Below are positions 51,401-60,800 of a DNA stretch of 64,000 nucleotides, one piece after another. The position numbers and the translations under genes are program-made. This DNA is from a virus, in IMG/VR virus record IMGVR_UViG_3300027719_000021, positions 1 to 64,000 of that record. One strand, written 5' to 3'. The notes under the pieces are model-generated. The model worked only from the letters and a program-made list of their open reading frames with translations. It was not told the origin of the DNA and did no database searches. Each line of letters opens with the position of its first letter. Position 1 is the first letter of the stretch.

Positions 51401-54398
51401 CCCTAGTCTTTTCCCTTTGTGTTTTCTTATATATTTCTGGGTTAACTCCTTCTTCTTCTGGAGCAGATAAGTTCCAGAAATCAGAATCATGTACAAATAA
51501 TTCGTTATTAAATTTCTTATCACCAGATGTTATTGTAACACTTATAGGAATTGTATCTAATAAAGTATTCCAACCTGTTTCTGATGTTTGAGGAGTAGGT
51601 GTATCATAAAAGAATTTTAATACAGCTCTTATATCTCTATTCCTATCCTTCTTTGTAGACTTAGGATTAAATATAGTAGTTAACCTATTAAACAAATCTG
51701 TTTTCTGTTGCCTCATTTCTGGAGTATCTGCAGGATCTGTCCAATATTTATTATTAAAGTCAACAGAATATGTTATAGTAGATTGCTGTAATAGTTTATC
51801 TATTTCTTCACCAGGCTTACTTACAAACTCATCTAATTCTTTATCCCTTACAACAACTTTACTTGGAGCTTCTTTATCAAGATGTATATATGAAATAGTA
51901 TCATCTAAAGTTATGATAGGTCTGTTATTACGTTTCTTCTTTAATTCTAACCTATATTGATTATTAAAATTAGAATCAGGATTAACCATATTAGATACAG
52001 TTTCAAACTCTTCATAATTAGCAGCCGTATCATTATATTCTGAAGTATGTAGATCATCTATCTCATATGATATAGGAGCAATATTATCTGGTACAAATGC
52101 ATTTAATGAATCAAATGTGCCAGGTATAACTTTATATATAAGTTTACCATCCTCACCTTTTTCTACAGAATCTACAATACCTTCTTTATTTATAGAAGGT
52201 ATAAATACAATATCATTTGCTCTGAAACCAAACTGTTCATTTACATCGTTGTTCCTTTCTTCAAAGTCTTTATAGTACTTTTCAATTTCTTCCTTTGTAG
52301 CAGTATAACCATTGGCTAATCGTTTCTCCATTGCCTTATAAGCATGAGAGTCTGCCTTCAATTGAGATAATTGTTGTGAAGTAGCTTTAAAGGCTTTTAT
52401 ATCTTCTGTGTTTAAACCTTTTAATATTTTTTTATCTTCAGGAGTTAATTCACCACCTAAACCTTCTACTACTTCTTTCTTAGTCTTTAACTGTTCATCA
52501 TAATATTTAAGTTGTTCAAGAGCATCTTTCTTAGCTCCATCAGACATATTATTTAATACCTCTTCTGTATATCTTGATCTAAAGGAATCAGCTTCTATTT
52601 GTTCTGCTTCAAGTTCTAAGTCTAATTGTAACTTCATCTTAGCAAAAGCAGACAAACCAGCATAACTTTTACCTATCTCACTTTCATCATCTATAAGTCT
52701 ACCTAAGTCCTGCTTCCTTATTTCTAATTCTGATATAGCACCATCTATAGCTTCTCTTGAAGCCCTAGTCTGGACTATGGTACCTGCTAATAATTTAGCA
52801 TAGTTATCAGGACTCATATTCTTATATTGAGGAGCCCTATTCTTATAAGCTGTCTTAAAACCTTTGCCTAGTACAGACTTAGGATTACTAATATCAGACA
52901 TTACTTGATTATACTTCTCAGCAATATCTTTTACTTTTCCTTTAAGTTCCTTAGCACGCTGTTTGTTATCTTGTCCCCTAAATGGAGCAACCTCTTCCTC
53001 AGTTAAGCCAAACTCACCTAAGTTCTCATTAGTGAACTCATCGTTTACTATAGCATCTATAAGACCTTCTGTATGAGGTATACTATTATTAATTGCTGCA
53101 TTAACAGCTAATGTTGATATAAGTTTATCTTCAGCTAACTTTTCTTTTATAGGATTATTTTGAGTTCTAGCTTCAAGTATTTCACTACTTATAGCAGAAA
53201 ATAATTGTGCTTGTGATTTAATTTTTGCTACACTTTCATCTTCTATACCACGAACTTTATCCATTAACCCACGACCACCTTGCATAGCAATAGCACCTAA
53301 TGCACCAAAGAACATATTGGTCCATATTTCACCACTTTTTAAATGTTTCTTAGCTACTTGTGAAAATGGTACATCTAAATTAGGATTAAGTTGTCTTTCA
53401 ATAAAATGCTTACTGTATTCATTAGACATGAACTGATAACCTTCTTCTAATCCTTCCCCAATAGCATCTTTTAGTAAGTTATAAGACTCTACATTAAATA
53501 TATTACTTGCTGCTTGACCAAGAGATAATTTACCTTTTGTACTGATAGCTCCTGCTAATGCCCTATTAAGAAACATATACTGAGGTATATCCTGCATAAT
53601 CATAGGCCAGTTAAGCATATAATTCTTTTGAGCTCCTTTTGCCGCCATAGTTATAGCTTCCTGTTCAGATAAACCTTGCGCTAAAGCACTTTCTTTAAGT
53701 TCATCAAAGGTACCTTTGGCTTCCATCATTGATTCCATATGTCTGGATACACCAGCTTGTATAACAGCAAACCCAGTTTTACTCATTTTTAAACCAGTAA
53801 CTGCCTTACCAACTTTAGATACAACTCCTGCTACACCTGCTGCAGGTATCATTAACGATATAGATGAAGCTATACTAGGAGCGTTTTTCATCCACCATGA
53901 CCAATCCCAAGGCCTAAATTCACCTTCCCTGTAACTAAATTCATTTATAGGCATTTCTTCCCTAGCCCATTCTCGTAAATTAGCCCCAGCATTACTTAAA
54001 GCGTTGCCAAATTCATCATCTGCTCCTTCGGCAAGCTTATTGAACTCACGTAAAGCAAATAAATAACCAACCCCTTCCATCATACCACCTGCCACCTCGC
54101 CTATTACAGCTTGACCAAGCATGCTACCAAATTGAACCATTGGGCCTTGTTTATCTGCCCTAATATTCTGTAAATATGGCTGATCTAACCTAGTAAGACC
54201 TCTATCATATCTAGACTCTCCTACACCATATGAATCAACAGGACGATATACATCATCATAATCATCATATACTTCGCCAGGAAATATCCTAGTATTTTTC
54301 GGAAATTGATATGAAGGTTTTTCAAAATAACTCTCTTGTCCTAAAGCTACATTGACTTTCTTATTTTCGGTAGTATCAAATAAAGATCTTTTTGCCAT
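42444..54398 (-). CDS. giant virion RNA polymerase protein with zincin domain, 3984 aa
   Basis: The polymerase core resembles the crAss-like single-chain virion RNA polymerase related to QDE-1-type double-psi barrel enzymes. The first barrel has NSAVKVG (K2644) and KMGTQFAK (K2693, K2700). The second has the metal motif GSDFDIDKLYAI (D2934, D2936, D2938). A zinc-peptidase motif YHEAFHRV (H1471, E1472, H1475) lies upstream. The N-terminal 330 residues include hydrophobic stretches (SIASSISLMIPAAGVAGVV, MFFGALGAIAMQGG), consistent with membrane passage during ejection. It would transcribe early genes after injection. A KOW-like segment (ANDIVFIPSINKEGIVDSV) is possible near 730. Confidence 0.9.
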   Translation of the reverse strand: MAKRSLFDTTENKKVNVALGQESYFEKPSYQFPKNTRIFPGEVYDDYDDVYRPVDSYGVGESRYDRGLTRLDQPYLQNIRADKQGPMVQFGSMLGQAVIGEVAGGMMEGVGYLFALREFNKLAEGADDEFGNALSNAGANLREWAREEMPINEFSYREGEFRPWDWSWWMKNAPSIASSISLMIPAAGVAGVVSKVGKAVTGLKMSKTGFAVIQAGVSRHMESMMEAKGTFDELKESALAQGLSEQEAITMAAKGAQKNYMLNWPMIMQDIPQYMFLNRALAGAISTKGKLSLGQAASNIFNVESYNLLKDAIGEGLEEGYQFMSNEYSKHFIERQLNPNLDVPFSQVAKKHLKSGEIWTNMFFGALGAIAMQGGRGLMDKVRGIEDESVAKIKSQAQLFSAISSEILEARTQNNPIKEKLAEDKLISTLAVNAAINNSIPHTEGLIDAIVNDEFTNENLGEFGLTEEEVAPFRGQDNKQRAKELKGKVKDIAEKYNQVMSDISNPKSVLGKGFKTAYKNRAPQYKNMSPDNYAKLLAGTIVQTRASREAIDGAISELEIRKQDLGRLIDDESEIGKSYAGLSAFAKMKLQLDLELEAEQIEADSFRSRYTEEVLNNMSDGAKKDALEQLKYYDEQLKTKKEVVEGLGGELTPEDKKILKGLNTEDIKAFKATSQQLSQLKADSHAYKAMEKRLANGYTATKEEIEKYYKDFEERNNDVNEQFGFRANDIVFIPSINKEGIVDSVEKGEDGKLIYKVIPGTFDSLNAFVPDNIAPISYEIDDLHTSEYNDTAANYEEFETVSNMVNPDSNFNNQYRLELKKKRNNRPIITLDDTISYIHLDKEAPSKVVVRDKELDEFVSKPGEEIDKLLQQSTITYSVDFNNKYWTDPADTPEMRQQKTDLFNRLTTIFNPKSTKKDRNRDIRAVLKFFYDTPTPQTSETGWNTLLDTIPISVTITSGDKKFNNELFVHDSDFWNLSAPEEEGVNPEIYKKTQREKTRAFRLMILDELMAGRSFVVNGLSREGGHLNRVATADAIHNRLEMNIKELELWVALDEDSMYAANDKVSTVSSIPGSVSFKTSKTMQGNTVSIMANVANLTPEHADILLNTIVTLNAPGKGRRSPIYVDNTTIDNRVEGITAGEVIGLLALYGTVTTDERKLSNHRLFIDENRRTLYFGTAGKIEDILNISKAERSAFITWAIENKKYRIPLKLKRLPGYSLNKPINKKFKIGSIVNDPTAGLTWAQVLASTQIKHDKRGKPGYIVSTNVTLNSNKVVDGKPVLIANIHNITEANESAKTEEPIVTPPVTTPTEEGKIREERAWMDDAINVLTQYVDKSYGEWGKTMAYPDSATVLDLLEKSKNIPEDIRIKLSQEGIAIRQGVIKPVKRSRLKNAPSIDKNNLPAWEYDKVHETGPRVSKTEKNWFSARFPGKTIEEVDKLLQLAIPGREAFGLFRANAIYIYKESPMGVIYHEAFHRVSLGYLSKKERAKYYDEARKKYNMPNAKDSVVEERLANEFRAWKLNQADEQPLYAEVTPWIKRLYDFIVYFFTGSNRLNSYEIEGLFKQIDAGRFTDRFIGLKRRYDLKDYEAPYEVASLLGTGRIDMPEINSHEEFMNFVKGLTTILIAQSNVVSLKQYKNINLKNLFNYIEKELLDKEAQDESESDGFRVIQKSLQYDIENNILQEGETLADLQVEKDKIDSIVKLYESVLDPKYMPVYVKHIHGMLRSQYGIAARDNVFENEEDLEFSVEEASSADMILRYGKASYEVDVRDNASSNIKFLIATIRENEDINEITRVPSYVSFDHMWYDIMFGLHDKLTIEEMMDYIKKKGEVHYSYMDLYNKLSNAPERLRTQFKVTVNKHKHEFVNILYNRTRNGGFEFEIKRADVSRAEKDEARRWAYDFFESEYFKEHNGRQIVNVKKYNELLQKWEDLKNKVKEELPENKTTSKRFNKTILANLENDFLSFISEFSIGTTKEILDYVLENRVKEFGSTYASELADYILKKGGELVTRFADIREKQLNQEGYNVYGGILSMYESPKKLSSKVQSVYIVRELSEAKYNLYPDLLNIMVIGPDGHQYFAYSDNSYATDQIKKFRDEKEVDRYLGKQYHKYSYLLNSLKNNESNKKNIGLKTLSAWQERDASDKGTSYANLNDIEDYVMRLTAFQAGLIPLPILADRTTYYFLDGFKMPQFLYNIVDNQLVLQDEVIDIFINYARAEKDRIDEANELLKRYEEADDATKKNILENEMIQNYHYNIVKEGDSFKPIFKPKGNLDKWANAYKYIEFRSFNAEDFNFEAEAKGLITTMLEEIVEIGIDHALKNNVIRLTEENTLENNYLDKGKLLETQKLLGEEEDPGPIDFAIRNTIMMNELSMLMTNFETNMLFVGDPAFYASKEGTVQADRIKRLGVMTSSGSSYSSNPITYGNNQDYFNLAVLHTQKINMNDPDQFDKESYANLERIITINYATILLRDLKFRDPERYKQYETVLDEDKLDPNILQDILKKEFKINIKDLLRPYRDIDPTDGQGYITPQMYRSLLDKHGEWTDEMEEAYNLMLSKPIGEMTPSESVIISRLLMPPLKPVLFDLLEYDQILSPLYLKLSTAVLWPGLIQGTHLQEVYDRMMVTGKYEGSNKQPVHMVVYNSAVKVGNRASKPLYKKADRKEVNDLFDLASYPTPFASLRKQIVTDPHDVEESKMGTQFAKIGLADLNLFDKVYNFNGNMLTGREISNVIFKSLAGISDKGLLRLKEKIGWKDENKSIDLKTLSDTLREDAIMSAMPDLISDSFRLDSDGSLYIELDAMPNKRQISSRIIGMTNKSVIDILMPGNAFIQMSNQGLAASPSEELKWYTIDAEGRLTASEAIVSISMFKHVIPNYEDISFEDARKWVLENTPEILAYRIPTQSQASVIYLKIKDVTEESMGDTIILPSPVTALTGSDFDIDKLYAIRYNYSLNEKGNMSITRFGNTPEEAFNYQTVNIINNIVNKIDKLGRIYKIDPDKFRGNKVDTLKSIIQSLGDNLYEDLLNIIGTDLDYLMKNVETDSSSLSLETIGVLMHIKDTVKDWNLKEIREKFLEDNKNKDPYEYNTVGAIKNQLFTAYLSIYSSKEHLIQTQLPLGGFTGQLKKLASTINEEFSSNDLYVYSATHQNKLKFQYNGGQKGIAPFALNNVHHILGQIARLQHTGNGLGLLIEGDKGGISLNDTYGKDRLSILSWLSAMIDAHVDLAKDNYIMKLNVNEVTYNVTSLLLRGGMGIETFKFLSQPILKEFARSSINSGRKHRMRLYYNETHAFNETKKQWEAALSEDGKKEYENIKGSEFLNNESVEETISIAGNEKLDYYNKTIESFESDKEKDAFILHQLRILSIYKHFDYISKDLNNLVQLSQIDTKKYGKTAVEVIHYNKRLEDFTKKNEGNYPLFKNADKLLPIKDIKNGESLLGPYYRNSVGFLLDVLPQLTIYASPVFMRALGTILDLSNNSDTLDKRFINSIADELYATIVGEFFHDDIITTDTNKDGSGNLVVLWNSVMEYLGKIQMNKVPEAAYLKNNAVMRSFSKLPITTEAKLPIKYFIGTAKKSFADKLSNDDYMYDWLDMLNADQSTEEGKRIVSFAKRLFVFAFYNSGFRNRLHSFFNIIPPDLIKDFQVRRGEEPVSLNEFIKGKRQLYSDPILSTEIMSTIDEVFINNAQNKDLIPTVFDDNIPLLFKEVPAGKLKEDNSVPLLTAEDGSLTMIELNHVEMVTYDVKSKKAPRITKDSNHFLGNNMAGDPIFTKYIMYYDNSSAFNIKPHLFKYIGYYKISKEEAVDAVDSNGRNVTKTKYITEIHPIYKTIPRKSYDKGGITYKEYWFDQSAIEENQETLKLEYLDKNGKEAVKTINNYIPDGDEMLYFNHPSMEFENAKDVILIDDYSVVLDNAFAGNISVRDRLISEMSTDVTEDTNISTRTVEQPEDMSLNQLKDLVNNKYKDKPNYVPLTLKDMIAMSPEEITNHKNCL

Positions 54399-54402
54399 AA
54401 TA

Positions 54403-56223
54403 TTATCTATTGTATCTTAATCCTCTAGAAGGAGTAGTTTCATCTGGATCTAATATATTTTCAGTACCGTATATGTTTTCCAAAGCTAATTCATATATTT
54501 GTCTTAATGAAGTAGTTGCTTGAATAGGAGATCCGTTTGTTGGATTTGTCATTGTAACTGGTTCAAATTGATTAGGACCAACTTGTCTTTCCAATTTATA
54601 TTGAGGAATAAAAGTAGGTTCACCATTAATATATTCAAATCCATAATCTAAATTAACAACCATACCATCCTCAGTTAGAGGTAACCTGCCTTTCTGACCA
54701 GTATCTACCATTCTCCTTAATTGATTTAAAGGTTTCATAGTATTATCTATATCAGCATAGCCTGTTATAATTATTTCATTAGAATTATCAATAATACTTT
54801 TAGATTCTTTTTTATTATTTTTTGGTATAATAGAAGCTGATATGCCACCAGCCTTGTCAAACGAAGGTGCCCCAATTTTTATACTTTTTTCAAATTCTGC
54901 CACATCCTTATAACCGGTTTTATCAGCAATTTCTTGTGGAGAAAACGATTGTTCTATACCAGGAATTACAAATCTTAAATTATTAAAATCATTATGAACA
55001 AGTTGATTAGTATATTCAATAACATCAGGATCATTAACTTTAAAAGTAGCAGAATCCATTCTAGATTTAGTAGCCTTCTTGTAGTTATTTAATATCTCTT
55101 TATCATCTAATTTAGTTTTACCATCTGGACTATATGCCATATGAGGATACTCTTGTATTATAGAAGAAATAGCACTCTTTCTTTTTTCTAACATTGCTTG
55201 ATATTCATCTGCCCTCATAGCATTTCTAACATCTCCTAATCTAGAAGCCGCATTAGATTGTGAATATGGACTGTGAGACCATTGATCAGTAGAACTTGTA
55301 GGAGTAGCATAATCATAGTCAAGTACATCTGATATACCTAATATATCTTGATTAACACTTCCTCCGGGTTTAACTACAGGATTTACACGATATGGTTTTG
55401 GACCAGATTCACCACTACCATCTCCTTGTGCAAACTCAGGTAATACTTGATCATTAGATGTTATATATTGTCTGCCATAGTCTTCCATCTGTGTTCTTAA
55501 TATATCCACATTACTCATATCTTTAGCAATTTCAGGATACATTTTATGGAATAATTTTATTTGTTGTTGTCCCTGAGGAGTAGCAGCTAATTCTTGAGCT
55601 GCCCGATTAGATATGTTGCGAACATCATTTATATCTATACCTTCTCTAAGCGCCCTTATACCACCTGCTAAAGTTACAATACCTTTAGACTGTGGTTTCA
55701 TATGCTTATAGTATTGTTCAAATAGTTCTGATTTGTCGGTATAAGCTTCTGGCATATAATTATATACACCTGTGGTACTATCCCAACCAGCAGCTGGATC
55801 TTCATCAAGCATTTGATTATATCTACCAGCAGCAATAAGTTTCTGTTTCATTTCTTGTGCTTGGTTCCACCTACCTTTACTTTCTTCAATCCTACGTATA
55901 GTTTCTGATGTACCAACACCACGAAGTTTTGTAGAGTACTTGGCCCATTCTACAGGATTTGTTAAGTCAACTGACATAGCTTCCTCTGCATACTTTTGTA
56001 AAGTAGGCATATACTCGTTTTTAACCCATTGCTCATCTTTAGAATTAGCAATATAATCAACTAACGAAGCTTGATCTATATACTTAGATGCAGTATCTTG
56101 TTTACGCTCAAGGTCTGACTGACGTTTCATACCAAGAGCAGTAATCTGATCTAATGGTAGAGGAACAAATGTATTAAAATAGTTACTCTCAGCAGGAGAG
56201 TCATAGCGATTAATCTTAGCCAT
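54403..56223 (-). CDS. probable internal virion (cargo-type) protein, 606 aa
   Basis: Four nt upstream of the RNA polymerase gene. The N-terminal half is helical (KRQSDLERKQDTASKYIDQA, then repeated Glu/Lys/Gln helices to about 260). A Gly/Pro-rich spacer (about 285-300) and a mixed C-terminal half ending PDETTPSRGLRYNR follow. In crAss-like phages, genes between the muzzle and polymerase genes encode proteins packaged with the polymerase. I infer the same here from synteny; no motif is diagnostic. Confidence 0.72.
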   Translation of the reverse strand: MAKINRYDSPAESNYFNTFVPLPLDQITALGMKRQSDLERKQDTASKYIDQASLVDYIANSKDEQWVKNEYMPTLQKYAEEAMSVDLTNPVEWAKYSTKLRGVGTSETIRRIEESKGRWNQAQEMKQKLIAAGRYNQMLDEDPAAGWDSTTGVYNYMPEAYTDKSELFEQYYKHMKPQSKGIVTLAGGIRALREGIDINDVRNISNRAAQELAATPQGQQQIKLFHKMYPEIAKDMSNVDILRTQMEDYGRQYITSNDQVLPEFAQGDGSGESGPKPYRVNPVVKPGGSVNQDILGISDVLDYDYATPTSSTDQWSHSPYSQSNAASRLGDVRNAMRADEYQAMLEKRKSAISSIIQEYPHMAYSPDGKTKLDDKEILNNYKKATKSRMDSATFKVNDPDVIEYTNQLVHNDFNNLRFVIPGIEQSFSPQEIADKTGYKDVAEFEKSIKIGAPSFDKAGGISASIIPKNNKKESKSIIDNSNEIIITGYADIDNTMKPLNQLRRMVDTGQKGRLPLTEDGMVVNLDYGFEYINGEPTFIPQYKLERQVGPNQFEPVTMTNPTNGSPIQATTSLRQIYELALENIYGTENILDPDETTPSRGLRYNR

Positions 56224-56225
56224 AG

Positions 56226-57896
56226 TTATCTTTTTTTATTATAAGACCTTAAATCATCTATACCCATCCATTGATTAAAGAAAGGATTAACCCTCTGTAA
56301 TACATCTAAATAAGCATTCTGTGAATTCATTTGATTTTTCATTTGCATCTGATTAAGAGCATAACTTTGTAAGCCACTTGCAGCAGACGCACCAAAATTA
56401 CGTTTAGCTGCCATGTTACGAGCATTTATATCATCGCTCATCATAAGACCTCTTGCGTTCATATTACCAAGGTTCATATCCATTTCAGCTTGTTCACCAA
56501 GATATTGATTATCCATATTGTTCTTTTGTGCATATGCAGCAGCATCAGCACCATATCTTGCGTTAAGACCACCCATTAAGTTAGATAACAACCTAGACCT
56601 ATCGCCACCAGATGCACTAGCCGCATTACGATTATATACTGCATTTGCTGTTCTATTAGCTGCCAACATAGGATCTATATTAAAACGTCTATCGTTCATC
56701 CTAGAACGTATCTGATTCGTATAAGGATTAAAGTACCTATTGCGTTCAACCTTTTCAGGTTTACTAAATAAGGCATTACCTAGATTATATATATCTGGAG
56801 CAAGAGCCAATGCTTGCATACCAATACCACCCCAATTAGTATTACTTTGTTTACCACCAGGAGTTGCGCCTAACTTATCAAATTGATTTGCTAATCCTGC
56901 ATAGTTTACAGGCGATGCGTTCTGAGCAGCATCTGTGGCTTGCATAGCAGCATTAACATCTATATTCATATCCGGAGAGGAAGGACTATATTTTAATAAT
57001 TCCATTTGAGAGGCAAGATAATCATTTCCAATAGGAGATTTATTACCACCACCGGTATTACCAGTACCAGCATTACCTGTCATAAATTGTGAATACCTAG
57101 AAAATTGAGGTATTTGAAAGTTAGATATATTATTAATACTTTCTGGCCATACATAACCTTGTGAACCAAATCCACTATAACCTAAATTATATTGTGGAGT
57201 TTTGCCACCTTTCCAATACTTACCTGGCACACTACCACCTTTAGACATCTTCATAGCTTCCTGCTTACCAAATAAATCATAACTCATCTTTAATGAATTT
57301 TGCTTATTTAAGTTAGCTGTCTTTTTGTTTAAGAAAGTAGACCCAGGATTCTTTAATGCTTTCTCTGCTTTGTCAGAAATCTTCTTATAAGATAACTGCT
57401 CCTGAGCAAATGTTTTATTTTTACTGAATTTTAATTTATCACTGAATATCATAGTACCTGGATCAAAATATTTAAAATTATCACCTGTAGTATTGGCATG
57501 GGATGGTAAGCTAAACTCACGCATCCTACCATCAGGAGACACTGCTGTTTCACCCTTTTCAATTTCTGCATTCATGCCAACCCTACCACCATACGCCATC
57601 ATTTGTGTAAATGGATTTTGATTACCACCCATCATCATGGCATTAAATGAATTGGTAGCATTTGATACTTTCTGTTGAGATAGTTTTAATTGTTCTTCCC
57701 TATTGCCTTGTACTTCCCCAAAAGCACCTTTAAGGAATGCACCAGCCCCACCTATAATAGCACCAGGTATAGCCCCAATACCACCAAAGGCAGCACCACC
57801 CATAGCACCCATGCCAGCGCCAGCTGCAGTATCTGCTAACACACCGCCCCACGAATATTTAGGTGTAGCTTTAGATCTTTTATTTTTTGTACTCAT
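56226..57896 (-). CDS. probable internal virion (cargo-type) protein, 556 aa
   Basis: ATG 57896 (MSTKNKRSK) is preferred over an upstream start overlapping the muzzle gene; the gap to that stop is one base. A Gly/Ala-rich hydrophobic stretch (about 17-55, with GAIPGAIIGGAGAFLKG) is typical of proteins that insert in membranes during DNA ejection. A segment AEIEKGETAVSPDGRM followed by LPSHANTTGD resembles a recurring motif of phage internal proteins. The C-terminal third is rich in Asn, Ala and Met (RNMAAKRNFGASAASGLQ). It lies in the virion operon between muzzle and second cargo-type genes. Confidence 0.75.
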   Translation of the reverse strand: MSTKNKRSKATPKYSWGGVLADTAAGAGMGAMGGAAFGGIGAIPGAIIGGAGAFLKGAFGEVQGNREEQLKLSQQKVSNATNSFNAMMMGGNQNPFTQMMAYGGRVGMNAEIEKGETAVSPDGRMREFSLPSHANTTGDNFKYFDPGTMIFSDKLKFSKNKTFAQEQLSYKKISDKAEKALKNPGSTFLNKKTANLNKQNSLKMSYDLFGKQEAMKMSKGGSVPGKYWKGGKTPQYNLGYSGFGSQGYVWPESINNISNFQIPQFSRYSQFMTGNAGTGNTGGGNKSPIGNDYLASQMELLKYSPSSPDMNIDVNAAMQATDAAQNASPVNYAGLANQFDKLGATPGGKQSNTNWGGIGMQALALAPDIYNLGNALFSKPEKVERNRYFNPYTNQIRSRMNDRRFNIDPMLAANRTANAVYNRNAASASGGDRSRLLSNLMGGLNARYGADAAAYAQKNNMDNQYLGEQAEMDMNLGNMNARGLMMSDDINARNMAAKRNFGASAASGLQSYALNQMQMKNQMNSQNAYLDVLQRVNPFFNQWMGIDDLRSYNKKR

Positions 57897-57897
57897 T

Positions 57898-60800
57898 TTA
57901 TCTGTAAGAATTTCTATATGTAACACCTAAGTTTTCAATAATAACTCTGTATGAGTTAGTATTATTTGTAGAGTATTTGGTATCAATCTCACATATAAGG
58001 TATTTATCCCTCATACGCTCTGGATACGAAGTACCATCTCCACTAAGATCTTCTATAGAAGGATGTAGGTACTGTGCATTATATAATGCCTCAACATCGT
58101 TCCTTGGTATAATTGTTTGCCAAGTTCTTTCACGACGTTCTAAATTTGTTTTGTAAGTCAATACATGATTACCCGTTGTTTGATAATCATTATAGAATAA
58201 TACACTATGTATAGGACTAAGCTCATTATCAAATGTTTCATTAATATCACGCTTATATGTATCTGAAGCATTGGTACATAATTTAATGTCACCATTATAA
58301 AACATATTATCAAATACCTTAGTATTTAAATAATATGGATTAAACACAGTCCTAAGTTTTGACCTATGTCTGCCCAACGCATCATTATAATATAAACCAT
58401 AGAAGTTATTCCTAGCTTGTATAGTATCATCTACATTATGTACAAACAATAAGTTTGATGGATAAGGAGATGTTATATATAATGAATTATGTGTTGTTGC
58501 TGATAAAAATGTATTATTATATGGTATGTATATGTATGGTTTGAATGTATACTCTGACGTGAAGCAATCCATAGTTTCACTAAAGCATAGTGTAAAAGGT
58601 CTGTTTAAAGACACTTCTGTTATACCAGGATTTGATATAACACCATCTTCATAATTAGCTAAAGTAAATAATACTTCATTATTTGTTTTATCTTGCACAG
58701 ACATATATTTAGGCCATGTAGCAATATCAGCATCTATAGTAAATAAAGATTTAACTTCTTTCTGTAATGCCAAGTCAGCTAATGATTCAGCAAACCTATT
58801 AATAGATAAGCTACGTCTGTCTACCCAATATACACCAGCTACACCAGCTACTACAGAGAATTTATCTTCACAACCTTTCTGTGTAGATATATAGTCAAAT
58901 CTATCAAGTACACCACCTGTACCTAATGATAACTTAGCAGAGTTATTATCTTGTATTAAAGATCTATCATTTACTGCTAATACACCAAATGCTTCATCCT
59001 GCCAAAAATATAATGATTGACCATACTCAAGCATTGCATTTAACGGACCATATCTGCTATCTACATCTATTGTTTCGTTAACACCAAACCTTGTCCAAGA
59101 GTCAATATATTCACCATTAATTTTAACATTAGATGCCCTAACTTGTGTATCAAATACTGTTTCGTTGCTACGAGTAGTATCAATTGAAATCCTAGATGCT
59201 ATAAGTGGTTGCTGTGAATACACAGTATTATACTTATACATATCATCTGTCTGATTATATACTACTAGCGTTGGAACATTATTTGTATACATATGTACCC
59301 CTAATTCCTCTTGCATAAGATATGAATTAACGGCACCATATTGCTTATGCATTTGATATGCACCAACCCGTAAGTTACAATTTATAGATGATTCTAATGG
59401 TATATATACAGATTCGTTTTTAGAATAAAAACTAGTTTCACCTTCTGCTATAGCTGGATCATATAATAATGTAGCTACATCAAAGTATGTTATAAATGTA
59501 TCACCATATTCACAATTATATGTAGTATCTTCTTCATATATAATATCAGAACATGGCAACATATTATTAAACTGCCTGTTTTCATATGTTAAACCACCAT
59601 ATTGAGATGTCCAACAATTATTCTTGTAATTAACAACGGCTAATACTTTATCTTCAGCAGACCAACTATTATTAGAATATTTAATAACTAAACCAGTTGA
59701 ACCTTTGGCATTGATATAGGCAGAGTCGTTATAATTATAGAAAGATGTGCCACCAACACTAAATGTTACAGGATCACCATCTATTGCTATAATAGATATA
59801 ACATCATTAATATCACTACGATCATTAGCTGTTATTGCAGAAGACGGAGTATTCTCTGTACATTTAACTATTCTTCTATTGTAACCATTAGTAAGAGCTC
59901 CTACATCAATGCTACTGTATTTTGTTATGTATTCAAGATAATCATTACCAGATTGACTTACATTTTTAGTTATATTTATTTCTGGAGATACTAATTTAAT
60001 CAAATTTTCATTACCACTAGTATATGTATCTAGATTGTCTGTAGCAGTTGCTAAATACCAACCGTTATCCACATATTCAAAAGGATATGCCAAACACTGT
60101 GTAACAATTTGTTTATCTTCTTTACCCCTTATAACCCTATAAACTTGTGCAGAAATAGCATCTGTTGGCCACGTATTATCTTTTATTTTTATAGTAGGAT
60201 ATATACGTCTAGCTGTAGTAGTTGTACCAGATGTATCTGTTAATACACCATATGTAGATTCCCTTAAAGCTGGAAACCTTAAATCTGTGATCCATTTAGG
60301 ATCAGTATCTTGACCTCGTTTATTTTTAAATATAATAAATAACCTATATACTTCATCCCTCTGCCAACTAAGTTTACCAAGATTTAAAGGACTTGAATAG
60401 TTTTTATAAGAACCATCTGCCTCTGTACCAACATAGTAAGTTTGAGGAGTTGTAGCAACTTCGTCTATAACAAAATCATCGTAGTCAAAACCTATAGTAA
60501 TATTAGGACCTTCTGCACCTAATGTAAAACTATCTGATTGATATATATAAGTTTCATTTGAATCAGTATCGTTATCAGGATTATTATAATTATTTATACC
60601 ATCATGATCTTCATGATAGTTATGCCAACCAGCTGTATCCCAACTAGTAGGATCACTAGTATCACTAGGAACTAAAATCGTTAAATCACCATACCCATGT
60701 GTTATATCAGAAACTTTTGATAAAATAGTGGTTGCCCCAGTAGATGTATATGTATACTCAAATATGGTACCACCAACTACTGTATTACTTATTGTACATT

